A stretch of DNA of 64,000 nucleotides from Brucepastera parasyntrophica. Its GTDB lineage: Bacteria > Spirochaetota > Spirochaetia > Treponematales > Treponemataceae. Position 1 is the first letter of the stretch. Each line of letters begins with the position of its first letter. Of the stretch, positions 46,421 through 55,731 are shown piece after piece. Where the stretch lies: positions 862,501 through 926,500 of the forward strand of contig NZ_CP084606.1 in assembly GCF_022376835.1 (NCBI RefSeq), written 5' to 3'. The notes beneath the pieces were generated by a model. That model was given only the letters and a program-made list of their open reading frames with translations. It was not told where the DNA came from and did not search any database. A program made the translations under genes and the position numbers.

Positions 46421-47383
46421 TCAGCTTTCCGCGACTGCGGCAAAGGCAGTCTCTTCTTCCTGTATTGAAATCGCAATATCTTCAGGAGCAGTTTCTTCGA
46501 GAGGATAGGCGTCATCGAGCCAGCGTTTTAACGGTATGCTCCAGTCGCTTTCATGGCAGCCTTCAAGCAGCAGCCTTTCATATATTTCAAAAATGTGCCG
46601 GCGGATATTCGCAACGTTTTCCTGATGAATATCCTCGGCCCCGGCAAACAGAGATTCAATAAAAACAGCTGCCTCGACAGGAGATACTTCATCCGGCGTT
46701 ACATTGCCGATAGTATACAGAGCGGCAGGAATACAGTTAACACTGTGCTGCTTAATATACAATACAGTTTCGGTGATTTCTATTGCCCCGGCAAACAGTT
46801 CCCTGCTAAGAGTATCCATTTCATCCTTCAGCATGTTAAGTTCGGCAAAAGCTTTGCGGTAAAAAGTATAGGCCAGAACAACAATGATAACATGCAGACT
46901 CGGAACACATAAAAAATGGGGATCAAGGGCGTGGATAGTAAAGAACTGCCCTTTAAGGTATTTCGGCCTGCGGGTGGTACTCATGCGGAAACGGTAAATC
47001 TCGGCAGCCCTGAGATAACAGGTATTGACCAAATCGAGAAACTGCTCGGTATACTTGTATTGCGCTTCCTTGCCGAACCTTCTCCCGATATATACAAGAG
47101 GCCTGATCCAGAAACAGATAAAATCCAGATATACCGAAACCCGCTCGGGGGTAAAAGGCACAGTCTCGTCGAGAGGATGGTCCACATTAACAACCGGGAT
47201 CTTTTTAAATCCAAGCTTTACGGAAAACTGGAGCAGGAAAAAATCCTTGAGGACAGTTCCAAGATAGCGGAGCATTGATTTTCTTGTTGATTTATGGAAA
47301 AAAGACTGCAGATATATTTTAAAAACGGATATATCCTTGCATGTATAATCAGAATTCAAATTTTCACTCTCATTTTTCTTCAT
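46421..47383 (-). CDS. Unknown protein coupled to metH
   Basis: 320 residues, basic N-terminal half, no signal peptide. Hydrophobic stretches (VYLDFICFWIRPLVYIG and FLCVPSLHVIIVVLAY) suggest membrane association. PSLHV recalls the PAP2 phosphatase motif, but the other PAP2 motifs are not evident. The C-terminal third is acidic, ending in Glu/Ala-rich sequence. Its ATG overlaps the metH stop as ATGA, so it is the last gene of metF-metH. It does not resemble the MetH reactivation domain that this MetH lacks. I do not recognise the family. Confidence 0.7.
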   Translation of the reverse strand: MKKNESENLNSDYTCKDISVFKIYLQSFFHKSTRKSMLRYLGTVLKDFFLLQFSVKLGFKKIPVVNVDHPLDETVPFTPERVSVYLDFICFWIRPLVYIGRRFGKEAQYKYTEQFLDLVNTCYLRAAEIYRFRMSTTRRPKYLKGQFFTIHALDPHFLCVPSLHVIIVVLAYTFYRKAFAELNMLKDEMDTLSRELFAGAIEITETVLYIKQHSVNCIPAALYTIGNVTPDEVSPVEAAVFIESLFAGAEDIHQENVANIRRHIFEIYERLLLEGCHESDWSIPLKRWLDDAYPLEETAPEDIAISIQEEETAFAAVAES

Positions 47384-49873
47384 TTTTCAAATACCTTTTT
47401 CGCGATTTTTACAGAGGCCATCGCGTCCTTTGCGTAATAATCGGCGCCTATTGATTCGGCGTATTCCGGTGTTAAAACGGCTCCTCCCACCATCACAGGC
47501 ACAGATATGTTTCTTTCCCGCAGCAAACTAATTGTTTTTTCCATACTGACAACCGTTGTAGTCATCAGAGCTGAAAGTCCTATCAGTCCCGGTTTTTCCC
47601 TTTCCGCTGCATCCGCTATGGCTTCCGGAGAAATATCTTTTCCAAGATCTATTACCTCGTACCCATAATTCTCAAGCATTGCCTTAACAATATTCTTGCC
47701 AATATCATGAATATCGCCCTGAACAGTGGCAATCAGGATTTTCCCTTTCGGTTCTGTTTTTACCCCTGTATCGGCAAGCTTGTTCTTTACAGCCTCAAAG
47801 GCCTGTGACACAGTATCCGCGCTCAGGAGGAGCTGGGAAGGAATTTTCTGCCTTCCTCAAAGTCTTTTCCCACTTCATCCAGAGCAGGAACTATATACTC
47901 ATCAATAATTTCCAGCGGAGTCTTTGTTTCAAGGAGCAATCCCGCGGCTTCGCGGGCCTGCCCCTTCATTCCATTAATAATAATAGCCCTGAGATCGGCA
48001 TTCCCGCAGGCGTTTTCCCGATCTGACGGCCTGATTACAGGTTTAGACACGGGAATGACCGCATTGGTTGCAGAATCATCGGTCTCACTATGCATGTATT
48101 TTTCAATATATTCAAGACAGTTTTCGTCAAAACCCGCCAGCGCCCGGTATGCGTAATATACAGCCATTATCTGGGAAGAAAGAGGATTAATGATACAGGC
48201 ATCGAGACCGTTTGAAAGCGCGGAGGCAAGGAAAGCTGCGTTTATTAATTCACGCCGGGGAAGGCCGAAGGAAATATTCGATACACCAAGAATCGTTTTT
48301 ACCTGTAATTCATCCTTTATCAGCTGAAGGGCCCGAACTGCTTCCATTGCCTCCTTCTGCTGCGAACTTATAGTGAGGGTTAAAGCGTCAATAATGATAT
48401 TTTTCCGTTCAATACCGCAGAGGGCCGCTGTTTCAACAATTTTGCGGGCTATGGCAAGGCGTCCCTCCGCAGTGGACGGTATTCCGTTTTCATCAAGCGT
48501 AAGGCCTATGACTACGCCGCCGTATTTTCGCACAATAGGAAAAATATCCCTCATTACCTGTTCTTTTCCATTAACCGAATTGATAAGAGGTTTTCCGTTA
48601 TAATATCTGATGGCTTTTTCAAGCACGGCAGGGTTCCCTGAATCAATCTGGAGAGGTATGGGAAAGGTTTTTTGCAGGGACCTGACTGTTGAGAGCATAA
48701 CCGAAACTTCATCTATACCCGGGAGACCGGTATTCACATCAAGGACATGGGCCCCGGCGGCAATCTGGTCCCTGGCCTCGGACAGTACATACTCGATATC
48801 ATTATTGAGTATGGCTTCCTTAAAACGTTTTTTGCCGGTCGGATTGATCCGTTCGCCCACAATAACAGGGCCTTTGCCTCCGGAATGGAGAGGAGTCCCG
48901 ATTTCAACTGTATGGGTCCAGGAGGAAACAACCGTTTTGTGCTTCGGAAAAACAGAAACAGGAGGCATATCCCGGCAGGCTTCAACCAGGGCCGCAATAT
49001 GTTCAGGTCCTGTTCCGCAGCATCCCCGAGAACGCGGATTCCAAGCTTTGCGCATTCACATACTTTTTCCGCAAATTCCCGGGCGGAAACCCTGAAAACG
49101 GCCTGACCGTTTTCTATCGCGGGAATACCGGCATTGGGTTCCATAAAAACGGGGACAGAGGCTTCAGCGAGAAAGGATTTCGCCAGCTGGCCCGCGTGCG
49201 CTAGATCCCCTCCGCAGTTAAATCCGACAGCGACCGCGCCCAGTCCTTCAAGGACAGCTACAACTGTTGCCGGATCAGCTCCGGTCAGAGTGCGGTTTGT
49301 ATCCAGAAAAGTCGCGGACGCGATTACGGGAAGGGAGGTGTTTTCCTTTACGGCAAGAACAGCTGCTTTCAGCTCATAGAGATCGCTCATGGTTTCGATA
49401 ACTGCGATATCCGCTCCGGCGGCTTCGCCGGCCTTTGCAGCTTCAGCAAAGGCCTCATATACTTCATCGAAACCGGTGGACCCCATCGGTTCGAGGAGCT
49501 TTCCGGTCGGTCCTATATCAAGGGCGACAAAACGGCCTTCAAAAGAGGAAACTGCCTTGCGGGCAAGGGCAACAGCCGCGCTGATAACAGCCCCTGTATC
49601 AAGGCCGGATTCTTCCAGTTTGAGACGGTTCGCGCCGAAGGTGTTTGTCAGAATAACATCGGAACCCGCTTCAAGATAGAGTCTGTGGATTTCAGCGATA
49701 GTATCCGGGCTTGTCAGGTTCAATTCTTCCGGAACCTTCCAGCCTGAGGGCGGTTTGTTTATTAAAGGAGCGGAAGCCGGACCTCCTGATTGCAGCATGG
49801 TCCCCATGCTTCCGTCAAAAAAGACAAGATCATGGTCCAGTTTTTCGCAAAAAGCCTTTCCGTTTCCGCTCAT
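47380..49873 (-). CDS. metH: Cobalamin-dependent methionine synthase without reactivation domain, frame broken twice
   Basis: MetH transfers a methyl group from methyltetrahydrofolate to homocysteine. Domains in order: homocysteine-binding (DGSMGTMLQ; zinc Cys in GFNCGGDL and GGCCGTGPEH), pterin-binding (VGERINPTGKKRFK, DVNTGLPGIDE), and cobalamin cap and binding domain (GDIHDIGKNI, the DxHxxG motif). One lost base at CCCC (49024-49027) hides the second zinc Cys pair; another at GGG (47835-47837) splits the cobalamin region (FLPQLLLSADTVSQAF). The repaired 831 residues end after the cobalamin domain, so the AdoMet-dependent reactivation domain is absent. It must be a separate protein, not found here. 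Coupled to metF upstream and to an unknown gene downstream. Confidence 0.9.
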
Positions 49874-50742
49874 TCAGCCTCCCGGACAATGTCCGAAATA
49901 TTATCCATGATCTTCCGGACTATATCGGGCTTGTTCATGGCATAAATATGAATTCCCCTGATACCGTTTGTAATAAGTTCAATTATCTGGTCCGTGGCAT
50001 AGGCTATTCCGGCCTGTTTCATGGCCTCATTATTTTCACCAAAACGGTCAACAAGGGCAAGAAATTTCGGGGGAAGATAGGCGTTTGAAAGGGCTATCAT
50101 CCGCTTCAGCTGGGCCCCGTTGGTAAGAGGCATAATCCCGGCCAGCACGGGAACTGTAATACCCCTGTTCTGGGCCCGGTTCAAAAAGCTGTACAGCATA
50201 TTATTGTCAAAAAACATCTGGGTCGTTAAAAAACTGCAGCCCGCGTCAACCTTTTTTTTCAGATTATCAAGATCCGCATCCCGGTTTCCGCTTTCAGGAT
50301 GTCCTTCCGGATAACAGGCGCCGCCTATACAGAAATCGCCTGACTTGCGTATTTCTTCAACAAGCTCTGACGCAAACCGGTAATCGCCCGGAGAAACAAA
50401 ACCGGAGTCTTTCGGATAATCGCCCCGGAGGGCAAGCACATTCCGTATATTCTGGTCCTTAAGTATCCCGATATGCTCGGAAATATCGGATTTTGTGGAT
50501 GATACACAGGTTATATGGGCTATAGGAGTAACGCCGGCATTCTGCAAATGGGAAGCTATTTTTACCGTATGGGCTGAAGTACCGCCGCCCGCGCCATAGG
50601 TAACGCTGATAAAGTCAGGTCCCAGAAGGGCAAGTTCATCAGAGCATGCCATGACATCAGCCAGAGCGGCCTCTTTCTTGGGAGGGAATATTTCAAATGA
50701 AACAGTCAGTTTCTTTTTTTCAAGAATATCACTTATTTTCAT
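49870..50742 (-). CDS. metF: Methylenetetrahydrofolate reductase
   Basis: MetF supplies methyltetrahydrofolate to MetH. The FAD-dependent TIM barrel shows SFEIFPPKKEAALADV (catalytic Glu), DFISVTYGAGGGT, LRGDYPKDSG and TTQMFFDNN. At 290 residues it is complete. Its stop overlaps the metH start as ATGA. A TATAAT box lies at 50764-50769 (minus strand) with a weak -35, giving a short leader. No known riboswitch is recognised upstream. Confidence 0.95.
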   Translation of the reverse strand: MKISDILEKKKLTVSFEIFPPKKEAALADVMACSDELALLGPDFISVTYGAGGGTSAHTVKIASHLQNAGVTPIAHITCVSSTKSDISEHIGILKDQNIRNVLALRGDYPKDSGFVSPGDYRFASELVEEIRKSGDFCIGGACYPEGHPESGNRDADLDNLKKKVDAGCSFLTTQMFFDNNMLYSFLNRAQNRGITVPVLAGIMPLTNGAQLKRMIALSNAYLPPKFLALVDRFGENNEAMKQAGIAYATDQIIELITNGIRGIHIYAMNKPDIVRKIMDNISDIVREAE

Positions 50743-50893
50743 ATTTCAGGTTCCGTAATATGGATTATAACCATGCGCCATCAGTGTACCAGCCGGACAA
50801 AATCGGGGCAAGTACCCCAATATAAGCATCCATGCGTAAAATTTCTTCCGCCTGTATAGGATTTTTTCCATTTGCGGTGTATGCTACAGTAAT

Positions 50894-52339
50894 ATGTCTC
50901 TGAATCACGCGGAACTTAACCTGATTCTGGAAGAACTGAATCTTCCCGGTTCATTTATACAGAATATAATTCAGCCCTCATATGATACCATAGCCCTGTA
51001 CCTGTACAAGCAGGCCGCCGCCGATACACCGGGGGGAATTTCAAAAACACTGCTGGTCTGTCTCGCGCCCGGTGTTTGCAGGCTCCACGAAACAGACAGA
51101 AAGATCCCGAAAAATGACAAGCCGCTGCGTTTTATGGAATTTTTACGCTCAAGGATCAAAGGTGCGCGGATTCTGGAAGCAGTCCAGCTGCATAACGACA
51201 GGATAGTCCGGCTTACCCTCAGCAGGGGAGAAGAAACATTTTACCTGTATATCAGACTCTGGAGTGGCGCGGGGAATATTATTGTAACCGATGAAAACCA
51301 TACTATCCTTGACGTATTTTTCCGGAGACCAAAGCGGAATGAAATAACAGGAGAATACTGGGATCCTCCGCTGCCGCCGGAAAATGCTCCGGAACACAGG
51401 TATTCAATCAGGGAACTGCCCGTTTCCGGGGAGCTTTCCTTCAATGAAAAAATCGATCAGTGGTACGGAACTCATGCAAAAACCCTGTCACGGGAAGCCC
51501 TTCTGGAAGAAGCGCGCAGGCGTTATGAAACGAGCAGGTCCAGGCTGGAAGCCGCGCTTGAAAGGCTGGAGAAAAAAAGACAGTCATTTCTTCACGCCGA
51601 CCGTTTCCGGCACCAGGGAGATTTGCTCACGGCCAACCTGTGGATGATTAAACAGGGAATGACAAGTATTGAAGTGACCGATTATGAATCCGCTGACGGC
51701 GGGACCGCCTTGGTCCGTATTGAACTCGACCCCAGGCTGAAGCCCCAGGAAAACGCGGCGAAATATTACGAGCAGTATAAAAAAGCGGTTTCAGGACTGA
51801 GCGAACTGGAAGATGATATTGCGGCAGCCCGGGCAACTCTCGAGAAGCTGACTGAAGAATTCGAGTCGCTCGAAAAAGAAGAAAACCCTCTTGTTATTCA
51901 GAAAAAACTGCGCAGGCAAAATACCCCGAAACAGCAGATTGAAAAACGGTACCCCGGCCTTGTATTCCGCAGGGATGGCTGGACCTTTCTTGTGGGCAGA
52001 ACAGCCTCAGAAAACGATGAACTTCTGCGCCGCCATGTAAAAGGGCTTGACATGTGGCTCCATACCCGCGACTGGCCGGGAAGTTATGTTTTTATCAAAA
52101 ACAGGCCTGGAAAAACAGTACCCCTGGATATTCTTCTTGACGCGGGGACCCTTGCCCTTTTTTATTCCAAGGGGAGAAAAGCAGGAACGGGAGATTTGTA
52201 TTATACTCAGGTAAAACACCTCAGACGGGCAAAGAATGCTCCCCGGGGAACGGTACTCCCGTCAAATGAAAAGAACCTGACTGTATCTCTTGAACAGGAC
52301 AGGCTGAAAAGGCTCGAAAGCTGCCGCGAAAGTCTATGA
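50894..52339 (+). CDS. rqcH: NFACT-family ribosome quality-control factor (RqcH-like)
   Basis: RqcH/NEMF proteins bind stalled large ribosomal subunits and direct C-terminal alanine tailing. The NFACT-N domain contains the Asp-Arg pair (D102-R103 in HNDRIVRL) that in RqcH recruits tRNA-Ala. A coiled-coil middle (about 190-340) is rich in Glu, Arg and Lys. The NFACT-R/DUF814 domain has FLVGRTASENDELLRRHV, DMWLHTRDWPGSYVFI and HLRRAKNAPRGTV. It is shorter (481 residues) than the usual 560-570, mainly in the middle. It was formerly annotated as fibronectin-binding protein. Monocistronic and intact. Confidence 0.88.
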   Translation: MSLNHAELNLILEELNLPGSFIQNIIQPSYDTIALYLYKQAAADTPGGISKTLLVCLAPGVCRLHETDRKIPKNDKPLRFMEFLRSRIKGARILEAVQLHNDRIVRLTLSRGEETFYLYIRLWSGAGNIIVTDENHTILDVFFRRPKRNEITGEYWDPPLPPENAPEHRYSIRELPVSGELSFNEKIDQWYGTHAKTLSREALLEEARRRYETSRSRLEAALERLEKKRQSFLHADRFRHQGDLLTANLWMIKQGMTSIEVTDYESADGGTALVRIELDPRLKPQENAAKYYEQYKKAVSGLSELEDDIAAARATLEKLTEEFESLEKEENPLVIQKKLRRQNTPKQQIEKRYPGLVFRRDGWTFLVGRTASENDELLRRHVKGLDMWLHTRDWPGSYVFIKNRPGKTVPLDILLDAGTLALFYSKGRKAGTGDLYYTQVKHLRRAKNAPRGTVLPSNEKNLTVSLEQDRLKRLESCRESL

Positions 52340-52377
52340 AAGCAGCCGCCTTGTTTTTCAGAATATATCTCTTCGGC

Positions 52378-52517
52378 AAATAAGTGTTTAGCACCTATAC
52401 ACTTATTTCAGCAGACTTCTCTGTGGTTCATTAAAAGTGTTTAGTATCTATACACTTTTTTCAAAAACTATAATATTTACTCTTGTTAAAAGTGATTAGC
52501 AGCTATACACTCAGGTG
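52378..52517. repeat. Three spaced hairpin repeats between rqcH and glmS
   Basis: Three units about 54 bases apart share the form AAGTGT - TTAG(x)A(x)CTAT - ACACTT. Unit 1 is at 52378-52408 (10-bp stem). Unit 2 is at 52433-52459 (8-bp stem, followed by T's, terminator-like). Unit 3, around 52487-52512, is decayed. The 11-nt loop is better conserved than needed for pairing. The stretch from 52520 to 52652 holds no gene. Confidence 0.65.
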
Positions 52518-52652
52518 CCGCTCAATAAACTCCGGAGACTTATTTCTGTCTTCATCAGGAATAACGGAAATTCCGGTTGTATGCGTTTGCCGCGCGGGAA
52601 AGCATAATAGAGTTATTCAACAACTGAGGCTGCCCGGCCGTTTTCGGATAAA

Positions 52653-54481
52653 CTATTCTACAGTTACCGACTTTGCCAGATTCCTGGGTTTATCGGGATC
52701 AAGGCCCCGCTGTACAGCACAGTAATAGGCGTACAGCTGGCAGGGGATAACGGACAGGATGGGAGTAATGCTGTCGAGTGTCCGAGGGATGCGAAATACT
52801 TCATCCGCCGTATTATTGAAATATGGCTCGTCTTCAAAAGTAATAACCAGGACAGTAGCGCCTCTGGCTTTTACTTCTTTTATGTTTGATTCCATTTTAT
52901 CAAAAAGAGCTGTCTGAGTACAGATGGCAACTACAAGGGTGGAATCATCCACAAGGGCTATCGGCCCGTGTTTCAGTTCTCCCGCCGCAAAAGCCTCAGA
53001 GTGGGTGTAACTGATTTCCTTGAGCTTCAGCGCGCTTTCCAGACTTATTGCATAGTCAAAAAGACGGCCCATAAAAAAGGCCTTTGTTTTGTTAAACTGA
53101 CAGGAAGCAAACCGCTGAATGGTTTCCTTTTCCGATAAAATCCGGTCGGCCTGGGGCGCAAGTTCTTCCAGGGCTTCAATATATTCTTCAAGCATGGGTT
53201 CGGTAATATTCCCGCGCAAAACTCCGAACTGAAGAGCGATAAGATATATGCACATAAGCTGGGTTGTAAAGGCCTTCGTTGATGCCACCGCAATTTCCGG
53301 TCCCGCCCATGTATACATGACAAGATCAGCCTCACGCGCAAGGGTTGAACCGACTACATTGGTTATCGCAATAATCCTTGATCCGCTTTTTTCGCCATCC
53401 TCATGGCGGCAAGCGTATCGGCCGTTTCTCCGGACTGGCTGATGATAATGAAAATATTCTTAGGGTCAATGATTGGATTCCTGTACCGGTATTCGGATGC
53501 AATATCAACATCTGTCGGAATACGGGCAAAATGTTCAAAAGCATATTTTGCAACCATGGCGGCGTGCCATGCAGTCCCGCAGGCAGTAATTACGACCCTG
53601 CCCGCATCAGCCCAGGAAGCGTCAAATCCGACTTCTTCAAGATTTATTGATTTCGTGGTATAGGTTTTTATCCGGGCACGCAGCGTATCAATAAGGGCCT
53701 TGGGCTGTTCATGAATTTCCTTGAGCATAAAATGTTCATAACCGCCCTTCTCCGCCGCGCTGACATCCCATTCAACATGGAAGAGTTCCTTTGAATGGGG
53801 AACCCCGTCTTCATCATAAAAGTCGACATGATCGCGAAAAAGAACGGCTATTTCACGGTCATCCAGATAGTATACATCCCTGGTATATTCAATCAATGCG
53901 GGGACATCGGAAGCTATCAGGTTTTCACCCTTACCTGCCCCGATCACAAGAGGGCTGTCTTTCCGGACCGCTACGATTCTGTCAGGATCATTTTCGGAAA
54001 TTACCGCAAGCGCATAGGAGCCTTCGAGCCGCTTTATGGTTTCCTCCACGGCAAGGAGAAGGTCTCCATTATAATGAAAATCGATAAGATGGGCTATAAC
54101 TTCGGTATCTGTCTCGCTGCGGAATACAACGCCGTGGGCTTCAAGCCAGTTTTTCAGCTTGGCATGATTTTCAATAATACCGTTATGTACCACGGCAATT
54201 TTTCCGGCAACATCGGTATGAGGATGAGAATTGATGTCCGAGGGTTCGCCGTGAGTTGCCCATCGGGTATGCCCGATGCCCATGCTTCCCCGGATGATTT
54301 CAGTTGAAATTTTTTCCTCAAGAAACTTTAACGCACCTTTGGCCTTTCTGACCAGCAGACCTTCTTCGTCAAGGACTGCGATACCCGCTGAATCATATCC
54401 CCTGTATTCTAGTTTTTTTAAAGCATTTACAAGAACAGGCGTTGCATTTTCTTCACCTATATAGCCGACAATCCCGCACAT
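52653..54481 (-). CDS. glmS: Glutamine--fructose-6-phosphate aminotransferase, frame broken by one lost base
   Basis: GlmS makes glucosamine-6-phosphate from fructose-6-phosphate and glutamine, the entry to peptidoglycan amino sugars. The class II glutaminase domain starts MCGIVGYIG (Cys 2). Two sugar isomerase domains follow, with ISQSGETADTLAAM and the C-terminal PRNLAKSVTVE. The frame breaks at six T (53387-53392). One extra base reads AKKSGSRIIAITNVVGSTLAREADL and yields 609 residues, the normal GlmS length. Upstream: a TTGTTC-18-TATAAT promoter and a TetR-type palindrome about 20 bases before the -35. No glmS ribozyme is seen. Confidence 0.93.
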
Positions 54482-54497
54482 ATTATCCCCGCCCGAT

Positions 54498-54527
54498 ATT
54501 ATAGCGTAAAATAAATTAGCTGAACAA
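54498..54527 (-). promoter_or_regulatory. Putative promoter of glmS
   Basis: On the minus strand, TTGTTC (54522-54527), 18-bp spacer, TATAAT (54498-54503). The operator core at 54548-54563 lies about 20 bases upstream of the -35. Confidence 0.55.
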
Positions 54528-54545
54528 GCTGGGGCAACAGACGAC

Positions 54546-54565
54546 TTTACCGACCGGTCGGTAGT
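54546..54565. promoter_or_regulatory. TetR-type operator upstream of glmS (site 4)
   Basis: TTTACCGACCGGTCGGTAGT: the 16-bp core TACCGACCGGTCGGTA is perfect. The rest of the gap up to the tetR promoter (about 54.57-54.92 kb) holds no recognisable feature. Confidence 0.75.
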
Positions 54566-54925
54566 ATAGTTAACAGGATTGTGATGCGGATTTTTACTGT
54601 AAAAAATCTGAGGGGTTAAAAAATATAAATGAGTATCACCGCCCTGGATATTTTTTCAGCGGTTATGTCAAAAGTATAGGTACTTTATGAGTGCAACAGG
54701 CCAGACTGGTATTATGTGTTCTTCGGACATCGCGGGAAATGACCAGCCGAATTTACAATTCAGAGGCGATATGCTTATTCTGAAAGTGATATTCATTTAG
54801 TACATCAGGCGATAGCAGTTATACCGGTTGGGCAGAAAGTTTTACGGTCCGCATTATTTTTCATCAGTTTGAATAATAAAAATCAGGGGCGTCGGATATT
54901 TTTCTTCAATATCAAGAAAAATTAC

Positions 54926-54954
54926 TTGACAATATACCGACCGGTAAGTATAGT
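54926..54954 (+). promoter_or_regulatory. tetR promoter with operator in the spacer (site 5), leaderless
   Basis: Consensus TTGACA (54926-54931), 17-bp spacer, TATAGT (54949-54954). The operator TATACCGACCGGTAAGTATA (54933-54952, 18 of 20 consensus positions) covers the spacer and reaches into the -10, the classic layout for autorepression. The ATG follows after 6 nt. Confidence 0.75.
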
Positions 54955-54960
54955 ATAGAC

Positions 54961-55539
54961 ATGGCAGAGAATCCTGATAACAAAGAAACAATTCTCAATA
55001 CGGCTATGATGCTTTTCGCGAAAAGCGGTTATGAATCAGTCGGAATTCAGGAAATAATTGAAAAATCAGGCGTGTCAAAACCCACTTTATATCATTATTT
55101 TGGAAGCAAACGGGGACTGCTTGACGCCGTTTTTGAGCATTGGGGTTCCAGACTGTATTCGGTTGTTAAAACTGCTGCTGAGTACAACCATGATATTGTT
55201 TTGAATCTGACTGTGCTTACCCGGGAAATAATCAGTTTTGCGCTGAAAGAAACTTCTTTCTATAGAATGTACCTCGCATGCGCCTCATCCTTTCCGGAAA
55301 CGGACAGTTTTGACGCCTGTAAATCTCTCAGACAGGAAGTAAGCCTTTGTCTTGAGCAATTGTTTTATGCGGCGGGAACCGATCATGGAAATATAAAAGG
55401 AAAAGAAAAGGCCCTCAGCAGAACATTTCAGGGGATGGTTAATACCTGGGTACTGCTTGTTCTCAATAAGGAAATTACACTGACTGATGCCGTACTTTAT
55501 TCGTCAGTGCATCAGTTTATGTATGGAATTTTTTCGTGA
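54961..55539 (+). CDS. TetR-family transcriptional regulator
   Basis: 192 residues. The N-terminal helix-turn-helix is typical: TAMMLFAKSGYESVGIQEII, then EKSGVSKPTLYHYFGSKRGL. The C-terminal ligand domain is all helical with two Cys (YLACASS, SFDACKSL) and no recognisable subfamily. It lies among palindromes of the TetR-operator type: one overlaps its own promoter, one follows its stop, and others precede asnB, glnA and glmS, so it is the best candidate to bind them. There is no ribosome-binding site, and the promoter implies a leaderless mRNA. The ligand is unknown; a nitrogen-status or amino-sugar signal would fit the targets. Confidence 0.85.
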   Translation: MAENPDNKETILNTAMMLFAKSGYESVGIQEIIEKSGVSKPTLYHYFGSKRGLLDAVFEHWGSRLYSVVKTAAEYNHDIVLNLTVLTREIISFALKETSFYRMYLACASSFPETDSFDACKSLRQEVSLCLEQLFYAAGTDHGNIKGKEKALSRTFQGMVNTWVLLVLNKEITLTDAVLYSSVHQFMYGIFS

Positions 55540-55552
55540 GTTTTTTTGGCGT

Positions 55553-55582
55553 TTTTCTATACCGACCGGTCGGTATAGAAAA
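55553..55582. promoter_or_regulatory. TetR-type operator after tetR (site 6)
   Basis: A perfect 30-bp palindrome: TATACCGACCGGTCGGTATA with flanks TTTTC and GAAAA. It starts 14 bases past the tetR stop and could also fold as an RNA hairpin. Confidence 0.75.
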
Positions 55583-55731
55583 GTATATCAAATCTTTTCA
55601 AAAAGCCGGATGTGATTTTATAAAAGCGCTGAAAAAACAGTTCTTATAAAAAATCAATCCAACCGGATAATATGGCGAGTAATTATGAAAGGAGACAGCA
55701 GGTTAAATTATACGAAAAGAAAAAGGGATTT

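Noticed and set aside
50743..50893. SAM or cobalamin riboswitch before metF
   Set aside because: Only a small GGGG/CCCC hairpin upstream of a TATAAT box; none of the known conserved cores seen.
52378..52517. Possible mini CRISPR array
   Set aside because: Regular 54-base spacing is suggestive, but only three imperfect units exist, each is a hairpin with a varying stem, and no cas gene is near.
1266..54481. Genome decay (pseudogenes)
   Set aside because: Breaks hit essential genes, no gene carries internal nonsense or larger deletions, and codon-level conservation is intact on both sides.
54482..54960. glmS ribozyme or riboswitch
   Set aside because: The putative promoter leaves only a short leader before glmS, and no ribozyme-like core was recognised.
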